In this document: positions 23,430-34,253 of the stretch, piece by piece
Numbering within the stretch: position 1 is the stretch's first letter
Layout: each line of letters opens with the position of its first letter
From: Diorhabda sublineata
Taxonomy: Eukaryota; Arthropoda; Insecta; Coleoptera; Chrysomelidae
Assembly (NCBI RefSeq): GCF_026230105.1
Contig: NC_079485.1
Location: 22,797,572 to 22,861,571, forward strand
Direction of reading: 5' to 3'
Length of the DNA stretch: 64,000 nucleotides
Translations under genes and position numbers: made by a program
The notes under the pieces: generated by a model
Database searches by the model: none
What the model saw: the letters and a program-made list of their open reading frames with translations, nothing else
Told to the model about the DNA's origin: nothing

Positions 23430-24768
23430 CTTGCGTGCATAGAAATCGGCTCACTGTAAACTTTTCACTTTAACTATACTTTTTTTTTTAATTATTCATC
23501 AGATAAAAAAAAGAAATGTGCTGTTTGGAAGACAATTTAATATTCTTTAATATGAGTATAAATCTATGAATCAGGAAGACATATCGTTTATATGTCTAGC
23601 AACCGGTAAACAAATGAAAAGTGTTTATATGATGATTGTAACGGAAATAACAAATTTGTCAAATAATAAAATTATTACCTTTGTAACAAAAATTCGTATA
23701 TTATAGTTATTGCTTAAATCGGAAATGGACTTGTTCAGCGAGCTGTTGCTAGATAATTTAATATGACCCGCGCAGCGGTTCTAAGAGTGTGCCAGATGTC
23801 TTTAAAGTGCGACGGCAACTCGGTGAGGTGCGAGGAATGGACTGTCAGTGGACAGTAAGACGAAGACTGCAGGAAAATAACGTGACCCCTAAAACACCTG
23901 CGATTGATCCAAATCTTACTCCAGCTCATCGGCAAGCATACCTGCGTTTTGCACAGGATTTTCTGAATCGGACTTTGGAGCAATGCGGATCTGTTCTGTT
24001 CTCGGATGAGACCAGAATATGCATCCATGATAGCAACCAAAGAAGGAAAGTGTACCAAAGATCAACAGAGCGATTTGCAGATTGCTGCTTTGCAGAGCAG
24101 ACTGCTTATGAAGGTGGTTCCTGTATGATCTGGGGTGCAATTTCTATAGGAGCACGAACAAACTCTGTGTTCATTCATAGGGGCGACCGTGTTCAAGGAA
24201 CCTGGTACCTAATGCTGACTACATTGGAGACGATTTTACCTTTATGCGTGACAGTGAAAGGCTGCACACCGCCTGAAACGTGCAAGATTACATTGCAGAA
24301 GTTGGTTTTCGTGTTATGGAATGGCCAGCAGACAGTCCTGCCATAAATCTTATAGAACATTTATGAGATGAGCTGAAAATCACAATTCGAGCTACACATC
24401 CTACCCCAAACTCGATTCCAGAGCTTATTGTTGCAGTAGAAGAAGAGTGGTTTAATATCCCACAAGAAAGAATAGCTTGGTTTGCCTAATCGTATGAAAG
24501 ATGTTATTAGGGTAAGAGGACGTCATAACCGTTATTAGGAAATTAAGTGTTAAGTTTCAAATTGTCAATAACCCTATTTATGTTAATAATAAAAAAGCTT
24601 AATGCATTTATTTTATTATGTTAAACATAGACAATCGTTTTCATTTATACTCACATTAAAACATATTAAATTGTCTTTCAAACAGCATATTTTTTTATCT
24701 GATTAATAATTTAGAAAAATATAGTTGAAGTCAAAAGTTCACAGTGGGCCGATACCTATGCACGCTAG
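23430..24768 (+). mobile_element. Tc1-like transposon, 1,339 bp with long terminal inverted repeats
   Basis: The left terminus (from 23430) begins CTTGCGTGCATAG and the right terminus (ending 24768), read in reverse, begins CTAGCGTGCATAGG. The inverted arms can be followed with mismatches for roughly 140-150 bases on each side (to blocks such as CAGATAAAAAAA and TGCTGTTTGGAAGACAATTT and its partner). TA dinucleotides flank both ends within one base of ambiguity. Size and layout are typical of Tc1/mariner elements. The transposase inside is broken, so this copy is not autonomous, although its ends look usable. Confidence 0.88.
23760..24550 (+). pseudogene. Tc1-like transposase (DD34E), inactivated
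   Basis: An open frame covers 23789-24346. It encodes WTVRRRLQENNV (end of the DNA-binding region), TPAHRQAYLRFAQDFL, the first catalytic Asp in SVLFSDETRI, and GGSCMIWGAISIGARTNSVF. A frame change near 24200 is needed to continue: the second Asp is in MRDSERLHTA and the third block reads EWPADSPAINLIEHL, with 34 residues between Asp and Glu (DD34E). The Trp codon after IEHL is TGA and an Arg codon after HTA is TGA. Most of the N-terminal paired-type HTH region is missing, so no start codon can be assigned. The tail continues to PELIVAVEEEWFNIPQERI. The nuclease triad is recognisable but the gene is dead. Confidence 0.85.
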
Positions 24769-24849
24769 TTATAAATGTGTTTTGAATTGTCGTCTAGCTA
24801 CAACATAAGCATGTCAGTTCCGCTATCAGATTACGCCAAAGAGAACAAC

Positions 24850-25440
24850 GAGGAGTGAGCTAATTTTTGTGGTTAGAAAGATGATGAAATCCACTGAAGA
24901 ATTATAATAATACGGACTTTATCAAGTAATAGCTTTTATATGGATATAGAAATGTTTGAAAGTGATAGAACCAGCATCACACAAAAACGAAGAACTGGGC
25001 GACCTTTAACTTCGATCACTGACGACTAACATTCAGCAGGCTCATGAGAGTTCCAGCAGATAGGCGAGTTATTCTACAGTCGCATATTATTTAAACACTA
25101 GTCACAGCTCTGCCTATAAAATTATCTACATCGAGATGAAATTCGGTAAAGTGTATGCGCGATGGGTACCAGCAAACAAAACCAAACGTTTGTACATCTG
25201 CCAACGTGATTTCAATTCTATAAACCCGAATTAAATCGCCAGATTATGGAGTGAAAACACAACCAATCCCCAAAAATTAAAAATTATGCATATTGTTATC
25301 GTTCAAGAAAGTGGTACTAACCCTGTTTTACAGCGAAAAGGCCCTATACGGAACGTCTACTTGGATGAAGGTAAATAGTGCAGGATACAGTGATTTTTTT
25401 GGCGAATGCTCTGAAGGTAGAGGTCGGAAAAGAGTTACGT
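24850..25440 (+). pseudogene. mariner transposase remnant next to the homeobox exon
   Basis: Fragments in changing frames read DRTSITQKRRTGRPLTSITDD (split across frames), NTSHSSAYKIIYIEMKFGKV with YARWVPANKTK and LYICQRD, then MEWKHNQSP and VLTLFYSEKALYG followed by KVNSAGYSDFF. These correspond in order to the HTH, linker and early catalytic region of a mariner subfamily. The Asp of the first catalytic block has been lost to a deletion and the second half is absent. It ends about 410 bases before the Nkx6 exon, within what should be the preceding intron. No TIRs were found. Confidence 0.7.
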
Positions 25441-25851
25441 TACGTTACGTAAGTTAAAAAAGTTATAGAAAGAAAAATTAAGAAAATTTATAACTTGCCC
25501 CCGTAAAGTTACCTCGAAGGATACAGCTCAGTAGGAATAATGTTGATGCATTTTCGATTGATTTATTGTTGATATTTATATATCTTGATTTCTATCTAAA
25601 TGAATCTAAATGTCGTAAATGTTTTTATCATAATAATGGCTAAAAAGTACACGTATTTGGGTATTTGGTCGTGAATACAATGGTTTTAGGTTACTTTTCA
25701 CTCAAACAATGTGTACTTTTATTATACAATAAAAACTTTTAGTGGACGTAAATATTTACTTAGAATGTCCGTTATAATTATGGTTAATATTTTCCATGTT
25801 TATTAGTTAATTAAATTAGGAAACTACTTACACTATGTTTTCTTTTTATAG
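25441..25851 (+). other. Intron sequence upstream of the Nkx6 exon
   Basis: AT-rich DNA ending in a T-rich tract and the ATAG acceptor. It includes a short TTACG tandem run at about 25435-25450. No other feature was seen. Confidence 0.6.
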
Positions 25852-26036
25852 TGAATCAAGGTAACATGGGAGGTATAGGAGGTGATAAAGATACGAAAAA
25901 GAAACACACGAGGCCTACTTTTTCCGGTCAACAAATATTCGCGTTAGAAAAAACTTTTGAACAAACCAAATATCTTGCCGGCCCGGAAAGGGCGAAATTA
26001 GCGTATGCCTTAGGAATGACGGAATCACAAGTAAAG
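25852..26036 (+). CDS. HGTX: Nkx6/HGTX homeobox gene, internal exon (homeodomain residues 1-46)
   Basis: This exon encodes about 61 residues: a Gly/Met-rich linker (NQGNMGGIGGDKDTKK), then homeodomain positions 1-46 with the Nkx6 signature HTRPTFSGQQIFALEKTFEQ and GMTESQVK. Canonical core residues L16 and F20 are present. Nkx6 proteins are nuclear transcription factors, mostly repressors, that bind TAAT-type sites and pattern motor neurons and other neural fates; this is family knowledge. The acceptor is a T-rich tract ending in ATAG at 25848-25851. The exon opens two bases into a codon, so an upstream coding exon must exist. The donor AAG|GTAAGT at 26036/26037 is a perfect consensus and leaves phase 0. 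Reading on into the intron gives only V-S-C-K-stop. The upstream exons, expected to carry the N-terminal repressor motifs, were not found in the first 25.8 kb. Nkx6 identity is very secure. Confidence 0.97.
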
Positions 26037-26040
26037 GTAA

Positions 26041-27110
26041 GTTGTAAATAACATTTTATGTCAAGTGAGCAAATGAATTATAACGGTTAAATCTGATTAG
26101 CAAATTCTACTTTGGTTGATATCAAATGTATAAAATTTGATCAATCTAAACCAGCTACTGATCTTCCTGTACTAAAAGTTTAATTCCAAGCTAAAAGTCT
26201 TATTTGTATATAAGTTGATTCTTCTTATTTGATTGGTGGGCAACTGTACAGTTCACCTCATGTGATGAAAGAGCTCTTTTGTCGTAATATTTTTCTTAAT
26301 AGTGACTCTCTTCTGGTAACACTTGATGATGTAAAACAAACAATAAAAAATAGTGGCAGCCGAAATGGTCGAAATACGTGGTAGGGAATAAGAACTTAAT
26401 AGACTTAGGAACGAAACGAAATCAAAAGGAGACAACGGACGTAATGAACACGTATAGAAAATGAAGAATAGAAATGTCCCCGGAAAATACTAAAATGGAT
26501 ACAACAAGAATGAGGGGTTGGAAAAGCGATTTGAATCAGAAAAAGAAGGCAAAGATTTGAATGGTGATACATAAACTAAAACAAATAGAGGCTGAAGTGG
26601 ATAAACAGCATTATAAATATAGAATTATGGAATAGTTTACAGACAACATAAACGAACAGATGCATTATGCGTACATAAAATTTTTTTGAGATATTAAATG
26701 AATATATATATTTACATCGTTTATGATACAACTATATATTTATATAGAATTTTAAAAATTTATAACTTCCACTTAAAAAATAATTGTAATAATTATGATA
26801 ATTTTCAATTATATTCTGAAAATTGATAAAACCAACAATGTCGCCACTCCAGCTAAAAATAACGAAATGGGTGAGTAAAACAAGAGATTACAGAGCCCTT
26901 CGATGTAAAAACCAATACATCACTCATATTTTTGCTAGGGATAACGAAATCAACTAAGCATTAATATCGCTTATGCTATATTTGTTCAATGGCATTAGGA
27001 TTTAATTGTATACGTAAATATTGAATTATAAATTGAAATAAGTTGGTGATTACTGCGGTTCGTCCAAAATCCCAATATAGACCTATTATTTTTGTCAACA
27101 TCCTGGCTTA
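26041..27110. other. Intron DNA without recognised features
   Basis: AT-rich; no coding frame with a known domain and no identified repeat. Confidence 0.45.
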
Positions 27111-27114
27111 TATT

Positions 27115-27310
27115 CAAATCTCCGCGGCTAGAGATTCAATAAAAATGCAAATTTACTGAGTAACAAAAGGGGGCATTTACACTTGTCAAAAACGTTCTTC
27201 AAAGAGAATGAAGTTTCCAGAGGCTTTTGAGCGTCGCGGCGGCAGCGCACGACATCGTTTTCATTAATTCGATTTATATCCGGGAAACAGCCGTTGGTAC
27301 AGGGTGCTCC
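27115..27310. promoter_or_regulatory. GC-richer intronic island, candidate enhancer
   Basis: About 200 bases with CTCCGCGGC, GAGCGTCGCGGCGGCAGCGC and ATCCGGGAAACAGCC, standing out in strongly AT-rich surroundings about 1.1 kb after the splice donor. It also has a homeodomain-type TTAATTCG. No repeat or coding signature is visible. Composition is the only evidence. Confidence 0.25.
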
Positions 27311-27989
27311 AACTTAACGATTACGACGAAAAAAATAATTTTATAGATTTTCATGAAATAAATACTTTTTGATTTTTTATTTCTAATTTTCACCGCTATG
27401 CAAGTTAATAATTGATATCACAATATAACAGACTAACTAAACAAATCTGAAGATCGGTAAGTATGAGCATTTTGATTAGGCTTGATTAACCAGGCTTTTG
27501 TAAAATCGTAAAAACAGTTCATTCATTTAGGAACATTCAATTACTAGGAGAGTATAAAAAAGTGATTGTTGATTCAATTAAAGGTAATGGCGATTACAAA
27601 AAGGACCTTCAAGTAAAAAATATGCTGTGTCCAATTAAGTCTAACACATACGTGAATCTTTATTATTTTCAGTTTTATAAAAAAAAGTCATACTTTATAA
27701 AAAGTTCTGCAAGATACCAAAATTTACCAATAAACATTTAGTTACACTTAGGAAACACTGACGGCTAGTTAGAAATGAACACTCTGTTAAGTAACAAGTG
27801 AAAAGATGATGCTACATGCCATACCACATTAGCTTTGAGGGAATACCTTGAAACTATTGTTAAATGTCACAGTAATACAATATTATTTCTTATGGGGCTA
27901 TCTTCTTTTCATAGTAGATGGATAAAATAGTTTAGCCCGATATAAACTGTACTGAACGTAATTATTTCATTGTTTTGATAAATAAATAT
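27311..27989. other. Intron DNA without recognised features
   Basis: AT-rich; nothing recognised. Confidence 0.45.
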
Positions 27990-29045
27990 TATTGACACTT
28001 CATTTCATGTTCTAAATGTGCTCAAGACTTCATACCGATGTTCCAAGTTTCTCGTCATGTTATGGAATAAGGGTTGTCCCAGATCCGCGAAAAAGACTCT
28101 AACGGTGTTTATTAATTCATCGATGGTTTATTGTGCCCTTTTAAAAATGGCAGTTGTAGTCATGTCTCAAATGTATGCGGCTGAAAATATGATATCTGAA
28201 GAATGTGAAGGATAAGGAAGGTCAGTAAATGGTGGAACGCATAGGTTTGGAATATGTTTATGAAAAAATTGACGAACTACGGCAGCAGTATGGCTAGTTG
28301 GCACGTTTTGCTGGCAAATTTGGTCTTGAAATGTCAAATTACCAGCACGACAGTATGACGTAGATTTGTATGTACCTCTATTGATACCATTCGCGATAAA
28401 GTACGGACCAACGATTCTGTGTCCTAAAACTGCACAGAGAACACTCACTTTTGCACTATGTAAAAAAATTCTTTAATCTCATTTGGTTTAGGAAATCCGA
28501 GAAATCTATTTGTGTAACGATTTACATGGCCCGACAAATGAAAATGTGCTCCGTCTCAAAACCATGCATTTTCCAAAAATTCAGGATTTTCTTACTGTAA
28601 CGCAGGAATTCTGGCATAATATTCCACTTTACTGTGATAATTGTTGATGTACCCGATTCACATATGAAACTGCATCCAGCTCCTCCAGGATACTTTGTAA
28701 GGAAGTTTTTCTCGAGCTAAGATCCAACGCTATCCTTTTCGGGCTGTCTTTCGGATTTTCTAAAACTCGCTCAAAAACACGTCATGGTTATTGTTGTTAA
28801 CTCTCCTCAGGCGCCCCGAACTTCCTTTCCGTTGATACATCACCCGCATTTCTGAACTTCTCAATAATTTTCAAAATTTCAGCATTACTTGGAGAAATTT
28901 TGTTTAACCATCGTGTGAATTGATCATACACGTATCGCTGACGTACACCATTACGTCGGCTGATTTCGTATGAGCAAAAATAATACACTACCAGAAATAT
29001 CTTCTCCTCTGTACTTAACACTATTTTTAACAATTGGACCCTACT
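27990..29045 (-). pseudogene. Tc1/mariner-superfamily transposase, reverse strand
   Basis: Read from 29033 downward: MLKIVLSTEEKIFLVVYYF and then NAEILKIIEKFRNAGDVSTE form a helix-turn-helix start typical of an insect transposase group. A degraded middle includes GKCMV and KSLHKQIS. The frame 28448-28167 gives VSVLCAVLGHRIVGPYFIAN (the block before the second catalytic residue), then HTAAVVRQFFHKHIPN where the family has QDGAPPHxAxxVRxWL, and TDLPYPSHSSDIIF where SPDLTxxDFFLW is expected. The second Asp is lost in this copy and frames change several times. No TIRs were identified. Confidence 0.7.
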
Positions 29046-29311
29046 AATTAATTGTTCAAGGTTTTGTTGACAGGTCTACACTAGTAAACTTGGTAATGAT
29101 AGTGCGCATATAGTGACATCTATGTTTCAGTTTCAGCACTGTTTATTTCGGGATTTACTGTATTGGATAACTAATGGTAGTTTTTGCATCTTCATATTTT
29201 TTATTCAATAATGTTTGTCAATATTCTTAAAATAAGAGCGCTCTACTCTTGAGTAATATTTTTTGAGAAACCGTAAATACGGCACAAAAAAATTAATAAA
29301 AATAATAGGTG

Positions 29312-29415
29312 TATCGCATGCTCCTTCTTCATGATTTCCAAATGATGGGGCCCTCTTGGACCTGGGGCCCGGGGCTATAGCTCCCCCAAGCCCCTAGCTT
29401 AATCCGGCCCTGGTT
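29312..29415 (-). mobile_element. hAT-type terminus (CAGGGCCGG end), fragment
   Basis: On the minus strand the block begins CAGGGCCGGATTAAGC and continues with a G-rich AGGGGCTTGGGGGAGC and GGGCCCCAGGTCC. CAGGGCCGG-type ends are common on hAT transposons and their MITEs in animals. No partner end or transposase was found, so this is a solitary fragment. A similar CAGGGCCGGCTTCACGG occurs at about 55996. Confidence 0.4.
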
Positions 29416-29420
29416 ATGGC

Positions 29421-30375
29421 AATTCCAAGGTACTTGAATTTCATTCTCAGTTGTAAGTATTATTCGACATTCTAGCTCTAATTTGCATTTGATGAACTCT
29501 TTTGATGATTGTAAGGTCAAGCTGGTTTGTTATATTCGATGGATTTCCCAACCATTTGTCTGAGCAGGATTTTATTGATGTGAATCCTTGCTGCTAGTCT
29601 TCTAGTGTTGTGATTGACCTCATTTTTTGATGATAAGTTCCATTGTTGTATACAGCAGATTTATCCCTCTATAGCTAGAAGCATCTTGTTTATCTCCTTT
29701 TCTAAACATGAGTATAATTCTACTTGTTCGCAACCTGTCTGGTATTTTACAGTGTAGCAGTATTTTACAGGCAAGATTTGTAAGTTCTTGTGTGAGATGT
29801 TTGTAGTTTTAGTAGTTTGGTGGAAAAGACAATACGATTTCCAAAATTGCACAATTTGTTTCAGAAAAACATATTGTTTTGTGATGAAATTTGTAATAGA
29901 TTTGAATATTTCAATTAGTTCATTGATTACGAGAAATATTAGTTGTTATAAAATGATATATAGCTGTTTGCTTATTTTGAAAACTTATATTTTTATATCA
30001 TTATTTTTGATTATTTATCTTAGTAAAAATAGTACGATTGCCTGGTTTCCAGCTACTGAATTGTGCCACTGAATTACTCATAGGTGGGGGACTATGATCC
30101 GGTCTATTTTAACCCCCGTTATAGCTATACTTTAAGTTAATCGGATTTATTATTCGGAATTGTTGCTATCCGATCGTATCACGGATGTTGAGAGTGTCGG
30201 CACTAATCGCTTGGATGACAGTTTCCAATACGGACGACTTACCGCAACCGAATATTTAACATCCTATTTGTATTAGATTTATAATTGAAAAATTAGCATA
30301 CTGTTTACACTGAGAAATTTTATACTAAATCTGATTTAATATCTGGTATTACGTATAAACATACAGGGTGTTTCT
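29421..30375. other. Intron DNA without recognised features
   Basis: AT-rich with short open frames on both strands (29661-29852, 29788-30072), none with a known domain. Confidence 0.45.
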
Positions 30376-30973
30376 AAATTCATGCGACAAAATTCTAGCT
30401 CGTATGAAGTTAAGATGGGTCTTTCCTATTTACTCAGCCCAACCCTTTTCGAAATATAACCATTAAAAAGTGGTCACTAAAATTGAGTTTCTATTTTTAA
30501 ATTCTGTAATGTTCGTGCACTCGACCCTATACGGGAGTGAAATTAGCAATCCTTACATTATTCCACATCGAAACTTCAAGATGAAGTTCTATGAAATAAA
30601 ATTATAACTTAAAATATTTTCATACGAAAATATTTTTTATCCTTAATTTTTTTTAAAAAACCAATAACTGCAGAGAAAAAAAACAAAAACACTATAATTT
30701 ATCACTTTTTCCATAAATTGAGATGAAAACAATAGATATCTTAAAACTTCATCTTAAGAAAAAGTTTTAATATGAAATGAAGTGAGGGTTGCTAATTTCA
30801 CCCCCGTATAATGTAACAAGCATATTAAAAAAATACCCGGGGCTAGTCGTTTGCGAGTACACGCAAATTGTAGAATTTCAAGTTTCTAGCTTTACTGAAA
30901 TTTTAGGAAAGGGGTGGTATGAGGAACTTCTGTTATAAGAACAATCACCTTCCGAATTTTGTCGCATGAATTT
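30376..30973. mobile_element. 598-bp foldback MITE with perfect 20-bp terminal inverted repeats
   Basis: The left end at 30376-30395 (AAATTCATGCGACAAAATTC) is exactly reverse-complementary to 30954-30973. A second, inner pair of arms starts with TATACGGGAGTGAAATTAGC at 30529 and ends at 30810 with its imperfect inverse, followed inward by AACTTCAAGATGAAG and AACTTCATCTTAAG. There is no ORF. The single strand could fold into a long hairpin. No clear target duplication could be assigned, so the family is unknown. Confidence 0.75.
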
Positions 30974-31399
30974 TCTTTGTTTTTAAAAAATGAATAATAG
31001 TTTTTTATCATTACGAACTGAATGAAGAAAGTACTAAGCAAGGGACAATGAAGCGATGTGAAGCACATAATAAAATAAAAATGTATTTACACTGACGAAA
31101 TATAAAAAAAATCATAGAGGAATAGTTTGAGGATTTACTTAATGTAGAAAAAGGAGAACAATTTAAAATTCGTAGAAGAGAGACAATAAGAAGTAATGAA
31201 ACAAAAAGAGAATATGTAAAGAAAAATTGTTTGACCACTGGCCGCCAAGATTTTTGTAACAGGGGCGAGACCTTTATTTTTAAAATGGAAATACCCGTCC
31301 AATAATAGATATTAATCATAATAATAAACATCAAAAAAGTATCAAAAATTACTATTCTATTGAGTTTCATAGTAAGTGGTTCTCTGTTCATAGTGCATA
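30974..31399. other. Intron DNA, unexplained 126-codon reverse open frame
   Basis: A reverse-strand frame (31011-31391) is open for 126 codons but reads as hydrophobic Leu/Ile/Phe/Ser-rich sequence produced by AT-rich DNA. I see no known domain and regard it as chance. Confidence 0.4.
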
Positions 31400-32045
31400 A
31401 AGTGATGAAGACGAAAATGTCGAGTCAATCTTACCGCAGTTTCAAAACCTCTCCTGACAAATTTTACTATATTTGTGGAGAATTTATGGTGAAATCGCAA
31501 GGCCATTTTCCGAAAATGCGAAAAAATCCCTTTTCCAATATTTTGATAATTTCATTGGAGACCAAGACAAGCAGTGGGACCCCCACGTGTCCTGTGTTAG
31601 TTGTAGCGTATCATTAGTGTAGTGGATGAGTGGGAAGAAAAAAAGCATTCCTTTTGCAATTCCATTGGTATGGAACCTACTCACCATTTTGACAACTGCT
31701 ATTTTTGTCTAACAAAGACTGAAGGTTATTCTAAGAAAGGAAAGCACATGATCGAGTATCCAAATTTGCGGCCGCTATACGAAGATTTACCAGTACCGAT
31801 TGCGCCTTTAGATCCGCACAATATTGTTTTAGAATATACTGGTATAATTTAGCACGTGATTTGGGGTTATCTGACATTTTTTCCCGAAAATTTGGGAGCT
31901 GTTAGTGATGAGCAGGGTGAAAGGTTCCACCAAGATATAAGAACAATGGAAATTCGGTATCAAGGATAGTGGGATTCGGCCATGATGGGTGATTACTGTT
32001 GGTTTTTAAAAGAGAAAGTGCAACCCTCATAAAAGGAAAAAGTAG
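31400..32045 (+). pseudogene. Unnamed repeat-associated protein family, copy 2 (internally deleted)
   Basis: The N-terminal region reads SPDKFYYICGEFMVKSQGHF; after a frame change come MEPTHHFDNCYFCLTKTEGY and KKGKHMIEYPNLRPLYEDLP with VPIAPLDPHNIV. The C-terminal block follows directly in another frame: GYLTFFPENLGAVSDEQGER, FHQDIRTMEIRYQG-stop, then MMGDYCWFLKE. The middle of the protein, including the LPPLHIKLGL block seen in copies 1 and 3, is missing, so two ends are fused. The paired Cys (YICGEF, CYFC) and His residues suggest a zinc-binding N-terminus. The C-terminal GERFHQDI block is highly preserved. The function is not known to me. Confidence 0.7.
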
Positions 32046-32479
32046 AGCTAATTGATATTTAAGTTTTTATATAGATGTGACGCATGTTTATTAGATATAA
32101 ACTTTAAATATTGTCAATATATACGATTTAGAAAACGTGAAATCATTTTTTTAATAAATATTAATTATATTACCTATATATACTCAATATACTTAAAGAT
32201 GAATTATCAAGTATTATAATTAATTAATAAACAAAATAGATATCAAACAGCAAAATGTATAACAACTTTTCTTATTCAAGCAACTAAAAAATAAAGCATT
32301 ATAAATTATTTTTCCGAGAGCTATAAATATCTATGTAAAAATCCGGAAAAGCCTTTCAAGAAAGAACCGCAATATTTATTTTATACGACATAAAGTAAAA
32401 CTCTCGGTTTTCCTGTCTTTTATCTCATATCAATCAGATGTGGAAATCCTAATAGCCATCACGATATTTGTTATAAACA
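32046..32479. other. Intron DNA without recognised features
   Basis: Very AT-rich; nothing recognised. Confidence 0.5.
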
Positions 32480-32690
32480 AGTGTCGCCCCCACTGTGCAT
32501 TGCGTTGCCGCTTGCCGCCCTAATTCAATTTGTCAGAAGATTATACGGCATAGCCACACACCCTCTCTTAGACAATATATCATAGAGAGTACAGTTGCCC
32601 CCATGGTCTCATTGACGGTGAAGTTGGAACACAATCGGGCACTCATCTGCTACACTATACACTGGCGGAGCAGTTCTTGACTTTAAAAGT
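32480..32690. promoter_or_regulatory. GC-richer intronic island, candidate enhancer
   Basis: About 210 bases with GTCGCCCCCACTGTGC, TTGCCGCTTGCCGCCC and CACTGGCGGAGCAG, in contrast to AT-rich flanks. The 61-codon open frame across it has no recognisable domain. No repeat copy was found elsewhere in the window. Regulatory function is a guess from composition. Confidence 0.25.
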
Positions 32691-33783
32691 AATTTAATTA
32701 CAAAATTTAACATGAGAGAAATGCAAGTTCGATTGTACATTATTTCTTTGCGATTTAATGATAGAATATCTTGAATAAAAGCATTTCTACACTTGATATT
32801 GAATGAATTCAGAAAAATCGAAGAAAATGAGGAAAATTCCAGAAAGTAGTGGAAAGGATAGTTTAAAAATTGAAGGGAAATATAGACGTTGTCTAAGAGA
32901 TGAAAATCGAAAATAAATGCAGAATTATTAGAAAAATATTAGTAAAAATATGAAAAATTGAATTAAGTGCACTTCTACAACAAAAGTTGACACATATTAA
33001 TGCTTTTGTTTGAAAAATGGTCTGTACAAACTCTGGTACGCAGCGACCACATCCAACGTCAAAATTCTAGAAAGATTCTAGTTTAAAGTTCTTTTTTGAT
33101 ATTGTAAACGCCACTTGGCATGTACCTGATAATAATATTACTCAAGACACCCAAATGAAATAGTGTAAAAGAAGAAATGTCCAATCTATCCCAGGAATAC
33201 GCTGTAAACCTTAGCAACTATCCTAACTATTTGACAATGAGCCTACTGGTACCACATAATCAGCATTGGCTAAGTAAACATTACACATGTGACTCACCTA
33301 ATAGATTTTAGAATTGTTGAATTTAAAAAGACTCATAAATTATTTAGTAATTAGTCTATTATAGACCCTAATATCCAACTCAATAATTTATGTAAAATTG
33401 TAAATAAGAAATAGTTACTGGACTATTTCCTATATGTTCTGTTGATTCCAACAAATAAAGTGGGAAATTAAAAAAAATACAGTCAACTAGTCGGACTATA
33501 AATATTTAATGAATTATTTAACCTACGCTCCTGATTTTACAGGACGGACATAAAGAGGCATTTACTATTTACTTACCCAATTAAATCGACAAATGCAGGA
33601 TTAAAGGTTCATAGACAAGCTTGCTACCAATAGGCAAACCATCTTTGAGGAGGGGGAACTTAAGAGACAATATACACCGGATATAAAGGACAAATTTTAA
33701 AAATAATTAATGAAATAACAAAAAAAATACTAAAATGTAGGAGTACAATAAAGATAAACTTTGATTGCTTTACTCAATACATA
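32691..33783. other. Intron DNA without recognised features
   Basis: AT-rich; no coding frame or repeat recognised. Confidence 0.45.
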
Positions 33784-34253
33784 CGAGGGTTCCACTTAAA
33801 TTTTTACAATCGAACAATAGGTAGCGTTAATGAACAGTTGCACTAATGTACTTGTGAACATTGATGTTTGTTATTGTGAAGCCAGTGGTAATTTAGAAAT
33901 TTACCGAATAAGTGGTTGATAGAGAACGTTTAAAAGAAGCAAGTCTGTGCACAAATTAGAATCATTCGTGGAAGCTCTTCATGATTTTTCATGATTTTGA
34001 ATATGTCCTTACTTAAAAACAATAAATAGAATCGCTTCATCTAACCTTTGGTGGTGAAGAATCATCAGAGAAAACTGTTTAAAATTAGTTTGCAGAATTT
34101 CGTCAGTGATGATGTCGAGAAACATCGATGGTGTGCGCAACATTATTAAAGAAGATAAGCATGAACTGAATAATTGAAGGAGTAAAAAATCGAAATAATG
34201 TCTCATTGCCCGTATTAAATAAAATACAAATATAATTTAAAAGGCAACCCTCG
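33784..34253 (+). mobile_element. Short deletion derivative of a mariner (CGAGGG-end family), 470 bp
   Basis: The left end CGAGGGTTCCACTTAAATTT, preceded by TA, is matched in reverse by the right end CGAGGGTTGCCTTTTAAATT. Inside, near 34015-34110, is a fragment of the mariner HTH region (IESLHLTFGGEESSEKTV, then FAEF). No catalytic block is present. The ends belong to the same family as those at 35620 and 53920-54807. Confidence 0.7.

Noticed and set aside
23735..24058. 107-codon reverse frame over the Tc1-like element
   Set aside because: Shadow of the transposase frame on the plus strand.
1..25851. Upstream Nkx6 coding exons (N-terminal repressor motifs such as TPHGI-like)
   Set aside because: No open frame with Nkx6 N-terminal motifs was found; they must lie outside the window or be too short to recognise by eye.
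31011..31391. 126-codon reverse-strand open frame rich in Leu, Ile and Ser
   Set aside because: Composition follows from AT-rich DNA; no motif, no splice or start context, and it abuts the start of a pseudogene on the other strand.
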